From assembly GCF_035594125.1 (NCBI RefSeq), contig NW_026973728.1, positions 248,001 through 312,000 on the forward strand: a DNA stretch of 64,000 nt, given 5' to 3'. Of the stretch, positions 1 to 12,534 are shown in pieces; the first letter of the stretch is position 1; every line of letters starts with the position of its first letter. The position numbers were made by a program, and so were the translations under genes. Source of the stretch: Scylla paramamosain (taxonomy: Eukaryota; Arthropoda; Malacostraca; Decapoda; Portunidae). Under the pieces are notes generated by a model. It made no database searches and was not told the origin of the DNA. It was given only the letters and a program-made list of their open reading frames with translations.

Positions 1-1076
1 AGGAATTTATGTGGAAAAAAGAACATTATCATGAAAGTTAATTATAGCTTTTTTTTTCTTATTGTTATGTACCAAAACCTAAAGTGCATGCAAAGCCACC
101 AATATAGGGAAGTTAAACAACTTTACCAGAAACATTTCTTTTCAGTGTTTTTCAGCATGTTATGCACCAATACGATAAATAATATGAAAATCAGTTAATA
201 TGTGAATCCAAAACAAAATTTCGTGTCTTTTCAGTGTTTTACGTAGAAAAACGCTAAAGCGGATGCAAACCATCCTATATGAAGAAATAGAATAACATTA
301 TCAAAAAGATATATTTTGAGTGTTTTTGAGCTTGTTACCTTCAAAAAATGCAAAAATGGATGTAAAGCACTCTATATTAGGAAACAAAAGGACATTACGA
401 GGAAGGTGTATAATGAGTGTTTTATAGTTTTAAAAGAACCATAAGGCAATAAACGCAAAAACTCGTGTATATAGAGAAATTTTTACATACCAAAATGATG
501 AAATGCATGAATAACACTTTTAATCGATAAACATAACTACCTTACCAAATTGTGTATTTTGAGTGTTTTTCACATTCTTAGTTACGAAAATGCCAAATTA
601 CATGCGAAATTAGCTTCATGTGGGAAAAAAAATGACATTACCAGAAAAGTGTCTTTTGAGTGTTTTTGAGCGTGATATGCAACAAAGCACTAAAAAGCAG
701 AATAGTCACATTACATGGGAATAAAACCAAGTTTTAAGAAGAATTTGCCTTTAAATGTTTATTAACCCCTTATATACCAAACAGCTAAAACGCATGCAAA
801 ACAAACTTTATGGAGAAACAGAATAACATTACCAAAAACATGTATTTTGAGTGTTTTTGATCATGTTATCTATAAAAACGCTTAAGTACATGCAAAGAAC
901 ATTATGTTTGGGAAATAAAAGGACATTACGAGAAACGAGTATTATAACGTGTTTTTATAAGTTCCTTAAGTACCAAAAAGTTAAAACCCACAAATAACAC
1001 TCTTTATTTAGTAAATAAAAAAATAAAAAAAATAAAATAAATAGGATTTTTTTTTTTTTTGTTATTCATCTTCATA
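1..1076 (+). repeat. HOR unit U0, type G, partial
   Basis: The window opens inside monomer M1. The type G signature is the M1 string GGAATTTATGTGGAAAAAAG with ATCATGAAAG after it, and GTCAATATGTGAATCC-like M3 (here GTTAATATGTGAATCC). M2-M12 follow in order, ending in an A-rich/T-rich tract near 1010-1060. Confidence 0.85.
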
Positions 1077-2545
1077 GGTACCGGGATGCCAAAATACTGG
1101 GAAAATTCAGGGCAATTATGTGATAAATGAATATTATCAAAAAAGTTAATTTCAGCTTTTTTTTCGGACTTTTATGTACGAAACCCTAAAGTGCATGCAA
1201 AGCCTCCAATATGAGGAAATTAAACGACCTTACCAGAAATCTGTGTTTTGTGTGTTTTTTTTTAGCATGTTAGGCACCAAAACGATAAATAATAAGGAAC
1301 TTACTCTATATGGAATCCAAAACAAAGTTACTGAAAACGTGTCTTCTCAGTGTTTTACGTGGAAAAACGTTAAAACGGATGCAAACCAACCAATATCAAG
1401 AAATAGAAAAACGTTACCAAAAAGGTATATTTTGAATGTTTTTGAGCTCTTTACCTACAAAAACGCGAAAATTGATGCAAAGTACTCTATATTGGGAAAG
1501 AAAAGGACATTGCAAGAAAAGTGTATAATGAGTGTTTTATAGTTCAAAAGAACCACAAAGCAAACAATGCAAAAACTCGTGTATATGGAGAGATTTCCTA
1601 GACACCAAAATGCTGAAACTCATGAAAAACACTCTTAATTGAGAAACAGAACAACCTTACTAAATGCGTGTATTTTCAGTGCTTTTCACATTCTTAGTTA
1701 CCAAAAATCCCTAATTACATACGAAAATAGCTTTGTGGGGAAAAAAAAAGACTTTACCAGAAAAGCGTCTTTTGAGTGTTTTTCAGCGTGATTGGTAATA
1801 AAGCACTCTAAAGCAGGGGAATCACATTACATTGTAATAAAACCATTTTTTACAAATAACTTGCCTTTAAGTGTTTTTGAGCTCCTTATATACAAAACTG
1901 CTAAAACGCATGCAAAACACACTTTATGGATAAACAGAATAACATTACCAAAACCTTGTATATATGGATAAGTTTCTTAGATACCAAAATGCTGAAACTC
2001 ATGAATAACACTCTTAATTGAGAAACAGAACAACCTTACTAAATGCGTGTATTTTGAGAGCTTTTCACATTCTTAGTTACCAAAACCCCAAATTGCATAC
2101 GAAACCAGATTTATGTGGGAAAAAATGACATTACCAGAAAAGTGTCTTTTGAGTGTTTTTGAGCGTGATAGGATATAAAGCACTAAAAAGCAGGGGAATC
2201 ACATTAGATTCGAATAAAACCAATTTTTACAAAGAACTTGCCTTTGAGTGTTTTTGAGCTCCTTATATACCAAAACACTAAAACGCCTGCAAAACACACT
2301 TTATGGAGAAACATAATAACATTACCAAAAACATGTATATTGAGTGTTTTTGATCATGTTATCTATAAAAACGCTTAAATACATAAAAAGAACCTTATGT
2401 TTGGGAAACGAAAGTGTTTTTAAGTTCCTCAAGTACCAAAAAGCTAAAACCCACAAATAACACTCTTTATTTAGAAAAAAAATAAAAAATAAATAAATAA
2501 AAAATATATATAATTTTTATTTTTTTTTTGTCATTCATCTTGATA
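1077..2545 (+). repeat. HOR unit U1, type F, with a 379-bp internal duplication
   Basis: The unit is 1469 bp, longer than the usual 1.1 kb. Monomers M7-M10 occur twice: the M7 start GACACCAAAATGCTG at 1601 is followed by a second M7 start GATACCAAAATGCTG at 1980. The join lies near 1968, where an M10 copy is cut and runs straight into M6 sequence. This fits unequal exchange between non-equivalent monomers. Confidence 0.85.
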
Positions 2546-3809
2546 GGTACCGAGATGACAAAATTCTGGGAAAATTCAGGGCAATTATATGATAAAAGAA
2601 TATTATCAAAAAAGTTCTTTTTTTTTTTTTTTTACGGACTGTTATGTACCAAACCCTAAAGAGCATACAAAGCCTCCTATATTAGGAAATTGAATGACTT
2701 TACCAGAAAATTGTCGGGAAAAATTCATGATATTTTGTGAAATAAGAACATTATCAAAAAAGTTAATTTTAGCTTTTTTTTCTTCGACTCTTATGTCGCA
2801 AACCCTATAGTGCATGCAAAACCACTTATATGGGGAAATCAAACGTCTTTGCCAAAAAACTGTGAGTGTTTTTCAGCATGTTAGGCACCAAAACGATATA
2901 TAACATGGAAGTCACTTTATATGGAAATCTATAACAAAATTTCTCAAAACGTGTCTTTTCGGTGTTTTACGTAGAAAAACGCTAAATCGGATGCAAACCA
3001 ACCAATATGAAAAAAAAAATAGAATAACATTACCAAAAAGGTATATTTTGAGTGTTTTTTAGCTTGTTACCTACAAAAAAGGTGAAAATGGATGGAAACC
3101 ACTCCCTATTGGGAAACAAAAGAACATTACGAGAAACGTGTATAATGAGTGTCTTATTATTTTCGAGCAAAAGAACTTGTGGTTCACAAGAACCACAAGG
3201 GAAAAAACGCAAAAAACTCGTGTATATAAAGAAGTTACTTAGATACCAAAATGCTCAAACTCAAACAAAAAGAAAAACCTTACCAAAAGCGTGTATTTTC
3301 AATGTTTTTCACATTCTTAGCAAAATCCCAAATACCATGCGAAACTAGCTTTATGTTGTAAGGAAATGACATTGCCAGAAGTGTCTTTTGAGTGTTTTTT
3401 GAGCGTGTTAGGCAATAAAGCACTAAAAAGTAGGGCAATCACATTACATGAGAATAAAACCAACTTTGACCAAGAACTTGCCATTATGTGTTTTTGAGCT
3501 CCTTACATACCAAAACGCTAAAACGCATGCAAAACACTACTTTATGGAGAAGCAGAAAAACATTACAAAAAAACATGTGTTCTAAGTGTTTTTGATCATG
3601 TTACCTATAAAAACGCTTAAATACATGCAAAGAAACCTATCTTTCGGAAACGAAAGGACATTACGAGAAACGTGTATTATGACTGTTTTTAAGTTCCTTA
3701 AGTACCAAAACGTTAAAACCCACAAATAACACTCTTTAAAGAGAAAAATAAAAAAAATAAATAAATAAATAAAAAATTGCATTTTTTTTGTTTTGTATTG
3801 ATTTGCATA
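2546..3809 (+). repeat. HOR unit U2, F/H hybrid with repeated M1-M2
   Basis: M1 is F-like. An M2 copy is interrupted near 2715 and followed by a partial second M1 and a second full M2, adding about 170 bp. Later monomers carry H-type characters: a hairpin-forming insert in M5/M6 at 3176-3199 and a shortened M8 (CCAGAAGTGTCTTTT). The unit looks like a recombinant of two unit types. Confidence 0.8.
3176..3199. repeat. Hairpin in H-type M5/M6, 10-bp perfect arms
   Basis: CTTGTGGTTC, loop ACAA, GAACCACAAG. The right arm is normal M6 sequence and is present in every unit; the left arm lies in a roughly 30-bp insert found only in H-type units (near 5990, 28036 and 46990, with slightly decayed arms). 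Confidence 0.9.
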
Positions 3810-4762
3810 AGTACCGAGATGCCAAAATTCTGCCAAAATTCAGGGAATTTATGTGGGAAAAAGAACATTATCAAAAAAGTTAATTATAGCTTTTTTTCGG
3901 ATTGTTATTTACCAAACCCTAAAGTACATGGAAAGCCACCTATATGAGGAAATCAAACGAGTTTACCAGAAACCTGTCTTTTCAGTGTTTTCAGCATGTT
4001 AGGCACTAAACCGATAAATAATATGGAACTCAGTCAATATGTGAATCCAAAACAAAATTACTGAAAACGTGTCTTTTCAGTGTTTCACGTAGAAAAAACG
4101 CTAAAAGGGATGCAAAGCAACAAATATGAAGAAATAGAATAACATTACCAAAAAGTGTTTTTGAGCTTTTTACCTACGAAAAACGTGAAAATGGATGTAA
4201 AAGCACTCTATATTGGGAAGCAAAAGGACATTTAGAGAAACGTGTATAATGATTGTTTTATAGTTTCACAAGAACCACAAGACAAAAAACGCAAAAACTC
4301 GTGTATATAGAGAAGTTTCTTACATACCAAAATGCTAAAACTCATGAATAACACTTTTAATTGAGAAACAGAACTACCTTACCAAATGTGTGTATTTTGA
4401 GTGTTTTCACATTCTTAGTTACGAAAATTCCAAATTACATGCGAAACTAGCTTTATGTGGGAAAAAAATGACATTATCAGAAAAGTGTCTTTTGAGTGTT
4501 TTTGAGCGTGATATGCAACAAAGCACTAAAAAAACAGAATAAACACATTATATAGGAATAAAACTAACTTTTACGAAGAAATTGCCTTTAAGTGTGTTTA
4601 ACTCCTTACATACCAAAACGCTAAAACGCATGCAAAACACCCTTTATGGAGAAACAGAATAACATTACCAAAAACATGTATTTTGAATGCTTTTTATCAT
4701 GTTACCCATAAAAACGCTTAAATACATGCAAAGAACACTATGTCTGTGAAACAAAAGGACAT
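3810..4762 (+). repeat. HOR unit U3, type G-like, truncated
   Basis: M1-M11 are present but M12 with its A/T tract is missing. Near 4762 the M11 sequence AAAAGGACATA joins directly to an A-run and C-type M1/M2 sequence, so no boundary motif separates it from the next unit. Confidence 0.8.
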
Positions 4763-5706
4763 ATAAAAAAAAAAAAAATTAGCTTTTTTCCGGAATTATG
4801 TACCAAACCCAGAAGTGCATGCAAAGCCACCTATATGGGGAAATTACAAGACTTTACCAGAAATCTGTCTTTTGATTGTTTTTCAGCAATTTCAACAATA
4901 TTACTAAAAACGTGTCTTTTCAGTGATTTACGAAGAAAAACGCTAAAACGGATGCAAACCAACCAATATGAAGAAATAGAATAATATAACCAAAAAGATA
5001 TATTTTGAGCGTTTTTCAGCTTGTTACCTAGAAAAAATGCGAAAATGGATGGAAAGCACTCTATATTGGGAAAGAAAAGAACATTACGAGAAACGTGTAT
5101 AATGAGTGTTTTATATAGTGTGTATATAGAGAAGTTTCTTACATACTAAAATGCTGAAATGCATGAATAACACTTTTAATTCAGAAACAGAACTACCTTA
5201 CCAAATGTGTGTATTTTGAGTGTTTTTCACATTCTTAGTTACGAAAATCGCAAATTACATGCAAAACTAGCTTTATGTGGGAAAAAAAATGATATTACCA
5301 GAAAAGTGTGTTTTGAGTGTTTTTGAGCGTGATTTGCAACAAAGCACTAAAAAGCAGAACAATCACATTACATGGGAATAAAACCAACTTTTACGAAGAA
5401 CTTGCCTTTAAGTGTTTTTTTTAACTCCTTACATACCAAAACGCTAAAACGCATGCAAAACAACCTTTATGGAGAAACATTACCAAAAACATGTATTTTG
5501 AGTGTTTTTGATCATGTTATTTATAAAAACGCTTAAATACATGCAAAGAACCTTATGTTTGGGAAACGAAAGCACATTACGAGAAACGTCTATTATGAGT
5601 GTTTTCAAGCTCCTTAAGTACCAAAAAAGCTAAAACTCACAAATAACACTCTTGATAGAGAAAAAAAATAAAATAAAATAATTATTTTTTTTTATTCATC
5701 TTCATA
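4763..5706 (+). repeat. HOR unit U4, type C-like, truncated
   Basis: The unit starts in late M1 with the C-type CTTTTTTCCGGA variant and CAATTTCAACAATATTACT in M3. M5 is cut near 5117, where TTTATATAGTG meets TGTATATAGAGAAG of M6. It ends in a normal M12 tract and boundary. Confidence 0.75.
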
Positions 5707-6629
5707 GGTACTAAGATGCCAACATTCTGGTAATATTCTTTGGGAATCGAAAACAAAATGACTGAAAACATGTCTTTTCGTTGTTTTACGTAGAAAAACG
5801 CTAAAACGGATGCAAACCAACCAATATGAAGAAATAGAATAACATTACCAAAAAGGGATATTTTGAGTGTTTTTGAGCTTGTTACCTACAAAAAACGCGA
5901 AAATGGATGCAAAGCACTCCCTATTGGGAAAGAAAAGGACATTACGAGAAACGTGTATAATGAGTGTCTTATTATTTTCCGGCAAAAGAACCTGTGGTTC
6001 ACAAGAACCACAAGGCAAAAAACGCAAAAACTCGTGTATATAAAGAAGTTTCTTAGATACCAAAATGCTGAAACTCATGAATAACAATCTTAATTGAGAA
6101 ACAGAACAACATTACCAAATGCGTGTATTTTGAGTGTTTTTTCACATTCTTAGTTAGCAAAACCCCAAATAGCATGCAAAACTAGCTTTATGTGTGAAAA
6201 AAAAAACTGACATTACCAGAAGTGTCTTTTGAGTGTTTTTGAGCGTGTTAGGCAATAAAGCACTAAAAAGCAGGGCAATCATATTACATTGGAATAAAAC
6301 CAACTTTTACCAAGAACTTGCCTTGAAGTATTTTTCAGCTCCTTACATAACAAATCGCTAAAACGCATGCAAAACACTCCTTTATGGAGAAGCAGAATAA
6401 CATTACCTTAAAACAAGTGTTTTTGAGTGTTTTTTATCATGTTACCTATAAAAAACACTTAAATACATGCAAAGATCCCTATATTTGGGAAACAAAAGGA
6501 CATTACGAGAAATGTGTACTATGAATGTTTTTAAGTTCCTTAAGTACCAAAACGCTAAAACCTATAAATAACACTCTTTATAGAGAAAAAAAAAATAGTA
6601 TTTTTATTTTTTTGTTATTGATGTTCATA
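5707..6629 (+). repeat. HOR unit U5, type H
   Basis: The type H signature is that M1 is cut after about 30 bp and fused to M3 (ATATTCTTTGGGAATCGAAA), so M2 is absent. M5/M6 carries the extra sequence with GGTTCACAAGAACC, and M8 is short (ACCAGAAGTGTC). Other type H units are at 27754 and 46688. Confidence 0.85.
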
Positions 6630-7135
6630 GGTACAAAGATGCCAAAATTCTGCCAAAATTCAGGGAAATTATTAGGAAAAAAGAACATTATCGAAAAAGA
6701 TAATTTTACCTTTTTTCGGAGTTATGTATGCAAAGCCACCTATTTGGGAAAATTTAACGACTTTACAAGAAACCTGTCTTTTGAGTGTTTTTTCGCATGT
6801 TAGGAACTTGCTTATAAGTTTTTTTGAGCTCCTTATATACCAAAACACTAAAACGCATGCAAAATACACTTTATTGTGAAACAGAATAACATTACCAAAA
6901 ACATGTTTTTTGAGTGTTTTTGATCATGTTACCAATAAAAACACTTAAGCACATGCAAAGAACCCTATTCTTGGGAAACGAAAGGACATTACGAGAAAAG
7001 TGTATTATGAGTGTTTTTAAGTTCATTAAGTACGAAAAAGCTAAAAGCCACAAATTACACTCTTTATTGAGAAAAAAATAAATAAAGAAATAAAAAAATA
7101 CGATATTTTTTTTTTCATTCTTATTCATATTCACA
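6630..7135 (+). repeat. HOR unit U6, type I, 506 bp, large internal deletion
   Basis: The boundary is the I-type TTATTGATGTTCATAGGTAC. Near 6804 the M3 start GCATGTTAGG joins the end of M9 (AACTTGC), so M3-M9 are lost and the unit is about half length. M10-M12 complete it. Confidence 0.85.
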
Positions 7136-8233
7136 GGTAACGAGGTGCCAAAATTCGGTCAAAGTTCAGGAAATTATATGAAATAAGAACATTATCAAAA
7201 AAGTTTAATTTAGCTTTTTTTTCGGACTGTTATGTACCAAACCCCTAAAGTGCATGCAAAGCCACCTATATGGGGAAATTAAACCTCTTTGCCAAAAAAC
7301 TGTCTTATGAGTGTTTTTCTGCATGTTAGGAACCAACACGATAAAACCCAAGGAAGTCAATCTATATGGGAATCCAACACACAATTACTGAAAACGTGTC
7401 TTTTCGGAATTTTACGTACAATAACGCTAAAACGGATGCAAACCAACCAAAATGAAGAAATAGAATAACATTACCAAAAAGGTATATTTTGAGTGTTTTT
7501 GAAATTGTTACCTACAAAAAACGCGAAAATGGATGGAAAGCACTCAATATTGGGAAGCAAAAGGACATTACGAGAAACGTGTATAATGAGTGTTTTATAG
7601 TTTCACAAGAACCACAAGGCAAAAAACGCAAAAACTCGTGTATATAAAGAAGTTTCTTACATTCCCTAATGCTGAAACTCATGAATAAGACTTTTAATTG
7701 AGAAACAGAACTATCTTACCAAATGTGAGTATTTTGAGTGTTTTTCACATTCTTAGTTACGAAAATCCAAAATTACAAGTGAAATTAGTTTTATGTGGGA
7801 AAAAAATGACATTACCAGAAAAGTGTCTTGTGAGTGTTTTAGAGCGTGATATACAACATAGCACTAAAAAGCAGAACAATCACATTACGTGGGAATAAAA
7901 CCAACTTTTACCAAAAATATGCCTTTAAGTGTTTTTAACTCCTTATATAAAAAAACGCTAAAACGCATGCAAAACACACTTTATGGAAAAACAAAATAAT
8001 ATTACCAAAAGCATGAATTTTAAATGTTTTTGATCATGTTACCTATAAAAACGCTAAAATACATGCAAAGAACTCTATGTTTGTGAAACGAAAGGATATT
8101 TCGAAAATTGTGTACTATGAGAGTTTTTAGGTTCCTTAAGTACCAAAAATCTAAAACACACAAATAACACTTTATAGAGAAAAAAAAATAAATAAATGAA
8201 TACAACATTTTTTTTTTGTTATTCATCTTCATA
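7136..8233 (+). repeat. HOR unit U7, type A
   Basis: The type A signature is the boundary TTCACAGGTAACGAGGTGCC, M1 AAATTCGGTCAAAGTTCAGG with ATATGAAATAAGAAC, and M3 GGAACCAACACGATAAAACCC. The length of 1098 bp is close to the modal value. Confidence 0.85.
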
Positions 8234-9147
8234 GGTACCGAGATGCCAAAATTCTGGCAAAATTCAGGAAAATTAGGTAAAGAAAAAAAATTATAAAAAA
8301 AAAATTTTTTAGCTTTTTTCCGGAGTTATGTACCAAACCCTAAGGTGCATTCAAAGCCACCTATATGGGAAAATTACACGATTTTACCAGAAACCTGTAC
8401 CAGAATTAATTTCAACAAAATTACTGAAAACGAGTCTTTTCAGAGATTTACCAAGAAAAAGCTAAAACGGATGCAAACCAACCAATGTGAAGAAATAGAA
8501 TAACATTACCAAAAAGATATATTTTGAGTGTTTTTATGATTGTTACCTACAAAAAATGCAAAAATGGATGGAAAACACTCTATATTAGGAAACAAAAGAA
8601 CATTACGAGAAACGTGTATAATTAGTGTTTTATAGTTTCACAAGAACCACAAGGCAATAAACGCAAAAACTTGTGTATATAGAGAAGTTTCTTACATACA
8701 AAAATGAAACTAGCGAACGAAACTAGCTTTATGTGGTAAAAAAAATGACATTACCAGAAAAATGTCTTTTGAGTGTTTTTGAGCGTGATGCAACAAAGCA
8801 CTAAAAAGCAGAACAATCACATTACTTGGGAATAAAACCAACTATAACGAAGAACTTGCCTTTAAGTGTTTTTTTAGCTCCTTACATACCAAAACGCTAA
8901 AACGCATGTAAAAACACCCTTTATGGAGAAACAGAATAACATTACCAAAAATATGTATTTTGAGTGTTTTTGATCATGTTACCTATAAAAACGCTTAAAT
9001 ACATGTAAAGAACCCTATGTTTGTATAAGAAAAGGATATTACGAAAATCATGTATTTTGAGTGTTTTTAAGTTCCTTAAGTACCAAAAAGCTAAAACTCA
9101 CAAATAATACTTTATAGAGAAAAAAAAAATTGTTATTCATCTTCATA
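8234..9147 (+). repeat. HOR unit U8, type B, with M6-M8 deletion
   Basis: The type B signature is an M1 ending GGTAAAGAAAAAAAATT, the CTTTTTTCCGGAG variant, and M2 AACCTGTACCAGAA leading early into M3. Near 8705 the M7 and early M8 sequence is missing. The unit is 914 bp. Confidence 0.8.
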
Positions 9148-9256
9148 GGTACCGAGATATCAAATTCTGGAAAAATGCAGGGAAATTTTGTAAAAAAAAA
9201 TCATTATGAAAAAAATAATATTAGCTCTTTTCCGGAGTAATGTTCCAAACCCTGAA

Positions 9257-9270
9257 GTGCATGCAAAGCA
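9257..9270 (+). repeat. Left copy of 14-bp motif flanking the retrotransposon fragment
   Basis: GTGCATGCAAAGCA is the core of satellite monomer M2. The identical 14-mer follows the fragment at 9715-9728. It resembles a target-site duplication but is a natural satellite motif, so it may be recombination microhomology instead. Confidence 0.75.
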
Positions 9271-9714
9271 GAATGGGACCTGCTTAGTTGTTGGGAGGAG
9301 ATTAGTAAAATTGTGAACGAGTATTTTTTAACTGTCTTTGCCCAGGAAAACATGCAGGATTTGCCGAATAGTGACAAGATATTTAGAGTAGAAGAAAATG
9401 AGAAGCTGACAGATATTACCATAACTAAACAGATAGTGGAACAGGAGATAGATAAGCTGAAAAGTTCAAGTCACCAGGACCAGATGAAATATATTCCACA
9501 GTATTTAAGAATTGGAAAAAGGTTATAAGTAATCTGGATAACGTCATGGCCAAGCGGCAGGTGACAGAGTGTTGTAATAAACGGCTCTAAATCCAAGTGG
9601 GGTCAAGTAATTAGTGGGGTGACAAAGGGATTATTAGTATTAGGGCCGATGTTGTTTGTAATATATGTCAATGACTTGGATAGTGGAATTAGTAGTGTTG
9701 TTAGTAAATTTAGG
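9271..9714 (+). mobile_element. Broken non-LTR retrotransposon (CR1/Rex1/L2-like) reverse transcriptase fragment
   Basis: One forward frame reads through the whole stretch (about 148 codons) with two stops, TAA at 9526-9528 and TGA at 9562-9564. The first part reads NEYFLTVF, then EENEKLTDITIT and EQEIDKLK, matching the linker that precedes the reverse transcriptase domain in vertebrate CR1/Rex1-like LINE ORF2, where a KSPGPD-like motif follows; here it is degraded to SSSHQDQ. The second part reads VVINGSKSKWGQVISGV, then LGPMLFVIYVNDLDSGISS, matching the region just before the catalytic FADD box. The FADD box itself is absent, because the fragment ends at SKF. The finger region between the two parts is deleted. 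There are no 5' or 3' ends, no poly-A and no endonuclease, so it is dead. Clade assignment is from remembered motif patterns, not a search. Confidence 0.88.
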
Positions 9715-9728
9715 GTGCATGCAAAGCA
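9715..9728 (+). repeat. Right copy of 14-bp motif flanking the retrotransposon fragment
   Basis: GTGCATGCAAAGCA is identical to 9257-9270, but what follows (CCCTAAATGAGG, then GACATTACGAAAAACGTG) is M5-like, not M2. The two flanks therefore belong to different monomers. Confidence 0.75.
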
Positions 9729-10366
9729 CCCTAAATGAGGAAAAAAAAGGGACATTACGAAAAACGTGCATTATAAGTGTTTTTGAGATTCTTAGATACC
9801 AAAACCCTGAAACTCATGAATAACACTGTTAATTGAGAAACAGAACAACCTTACTAAATGCGTGTATTTTGATTGTTTTCACAATCTTGGTTACCAAAAC
9901 CCCAAATTGCATACGAAACTAGCTTTATGTGGAAAGAAAAAAAAAAGATATTTCCAGAAAAATGTCTTTTGAGTGTTTTTGAGCGTGTTAGGCAATAAAG
10001 CACTAAAAACCAAGGCAATCACATTACATTGGAATAAAACCAACTTTTACCAAGAACTTGCCTTTAAGTGTTTTTGAGCTCCTAACATACCAACACACTA
10101 AAACGCATGCAAAACACCCTTTTATGAAGAAACAGAATAACGTTACCAAAAACATGTATTTTGAGTGTTTTTGATCATGTTACCTATAAAAACGCTTAAA
10201 TACATGGAAAGAACCCTATGTTTGGGAAACGAAAGGACATTACGTGAAACGTTTATTATGAATATTATTAAATTTCTTAAGCAACAAAAAGCTAAAATCC
10301 ACAAATAACACTCTTTATAGAGAAAAAAAAAATTTCCCTTTTTTTTTTGTTATACTTCTTCATTGC

Positions 10367-11474
10367 TACCGAGATACCAAAATTCTGGGAAAATTCAGGG
10401 AAATTATATGGAAAAAAGAACATTATCAAAAAAAGTTAATTTTAGCTTTTTTTTTTCGGACAGTTATGTACCAAAACCTAAATTGCATGCAAAGCCACCT
10501 CTATAGGAAATTAAACGACTTTACCAGAAACCTGTCTTTTGAGTGTTTTTCAGCATGTTAGGCACCAAAACAATAAATAATATGGAAGTCACTCTATATG
10601 GGAATCCAAAACAAAATCACTTAACACTTGTCTTTTCAGTGTTCTACGTAGAAACACGCTAAAACGGATGCAAACAAACCAGTATGAAGAAATAGAATAA
10701 CATTGCCAAAAAGGTATATTTTGAGTGTTTTTGAGCCTGTTACCTACAAAAAACAAGAAAATGGATGCAAAACACTCTATATTGGGAAACAAAAGAACAT
10801 TACGAGAAACCTGTATAATGAGTGTTTTATAGTTTCACAACAACCACAAGGCAAAAGATTCTTAGATACCAAAATGCTGAAAGTCATAAATAACACTCTT
10901 GATTGAGATACAGAACAACCTTACCAAATACGTGTATTTTGAGTGTTTTTCACATTCTTTGTCACCAAAACACGAAATTGCATGCAAAACTAGGTTTATG
11001 TGGGGAAAAAATTATATTGCCAGAAAATTTTTTTTTCAGTGTTTATGAGCGTGTTAGGCAATAAAGTACTTAAAAGAAGGGCAATCACATTACATGTGAA
11101 TAAAAAAAAATTTTACCAAGAACTTGCCGTTAAATATTTTTGAGCTCATTACATACCAAAACGCTAAAACGAATGCAAAAATCCTTTATGGAGAAAAACA
11201 AAAACATTACAAAAAACATGTATCTTGAGTGTTTTTGATCATGTTACCTATAAAAACGCTTAAATACATGCAAAGAATCCTATGTTTGGGAAACGAAAGG
11301 ACATTACGAGAAACATGTATTATAAGTGTTTTTAAGTTACTTAAATACCAAAAAGCTAAAACCCACAAATAACACTTTTTATGAAGAAACAACAAAAAAA
11401 AAACAATAAATAAAAATCAATAAATAAAATAAACGAAAATAATAATTTTTTTTTTTTTGTTATTCATCTTCAGA
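10367..11474 (+). repeat. HOR unit U10
   Basis: The unit is 1108 bp with M1-M12 in order. M6 is shortened near 10857, where GGCAAAAGATTCTTAGATACC joins M6 to M7. I could not place it firmly in a named type. Confidence 0.8.
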
Positions 11475-12534
11475 GGTACCGAGATGCCAAAATTTTGTTA
11501 AAATTCAGGGAAATTATGTGGATAAAAGAACATTATCGAAAAAGTTAATTTTAGCTTTTTTTTCGGACTGTTATGTACCAAACCCTAAAGTGCATGCAAA
11601 GTCATCTATATGGGGAAATTAAACGACTTTACAAACTGTCATTTGAGTGCTTTTCAGCATATTAGGCACCAAAAGGAAAAATAATATGGCAGTCACTCTA
11701 TATGGGAATCCAAAACAAAATTACTGAAAACGTGTCTTTTCAGTGTTTTACGTAAAAAAAAAACGCTAAAACGGATGCAAACAGACCAATATGAAGAAAT
11801 AGAATAACATTACCAAAAAGGTATATTTTAAGTATTTTTGAGCTTGTGACCAACAAAAAAAAAAAAAAAACGTGAAAATGGATGCAAAGCACTCTATATT
11901 GGGAAATAAAAAGACATTACGAGAAACGTGTATAATGAGTATTTTATAGTTTCACAAGAACCACGAAGCAAAAAACGCAAAAACTAGTGTATATGGAGAA
12001 ATTTCTTAGATACAAAAATGCTGAAACTCCTGAATAACACTCTTAATTAAGAAACAGAATAACATTACTAATTCCGTGTATTTTGAGTGTTTTTTACATT
12101 CTTACTTATTAAAACCCCAAATTCCATGCGAAACTAGCTTTTATGTGGGAAAAAAATGACATTACCAGAAAAGTATCTTTTGAGGGTTTCTGAGAGAGTT
12201 AGGCAATAAAGCATCAAAAAGGAGGGCAATCACATTACATGGGAATAAAACCAACTTTTAAGTGTTTTTTTAACTCCTTATATACCAAAACGAACCAGAA
12301 ACAGAATAACATTACCAAAAACATTTATTTTGAGTGTTTTTGATCATGTTACCTCTAAAAACGCTTAAATACATGCAAAGAACCCTATGTCTGGGAAACG
12401 AAAGGACATTATGAGAAACGTGTATTATGTGTTTTTAAGTTCCATAAGTACCAAAAAGCTAAAACCTCTTTATAGAGAAAAAATAAAGAAATAATTAAAA
12501 AATAGAATTCTTTTCTTTTTTTCTTCCTCTTCCT
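11475..12534 (+). repeat. HOR unit U11
   Basis: The unit is 1060 bp. M9 is cut near 12256 (AACTTTTAAGTG, lacking the ACCAAGAACTTGCC segment) and M10 has lost its GCATGCAAAACACCCTTTATGG core near 12293. An A-run of about 17 lies in M5 near 11851. Confidence 0.8.

Larger units (their letters stand above)
9148..10366 (+). repeat. HOR unit U9, type C, interrupted by retrotransposon fragment
   Basis: M1 and the first part of M2 are C-type. At 9271 the satellite is replaced by the retrotransposon fragment, and it resumes at 9715 in M5 rather than M2, so M3 and M4 are missing. M7-M12 follow. The boundary at its 3' end is degenerate (TTCATTGCTACCGAG). Confidence 0.85.

Noticed and set aside
120..200. 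Telomere-like repeats suggested by frequent GTTAGGCACC
   Set aside because: TTAGG occurs once per monomer in M3 and M9 and never as tandem TTAGGG.
1174..1542. 122-codon plus-strand open frame
   Set aside because: It covers M2-M5 of a type F unit; equivalent frames in other F units are interrupted. Repeat translation, not a gene.
9204..9422. 72-codon minus-strand open frame over the retrotransposon fragment
   Set aside because: It is antisense to the LINE frame, which has recognisable reverse-transcriptase motifs on the plus strand.
9257..9728. 14-bp direct repeat taken as a LINE target-site duplication
   Set aside because: The 14-mer is the normal satellite core found in many monomers, the flanks come from different monomers, and the fragment lacks LINE ends. 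Kept only as an ambiguous observation.
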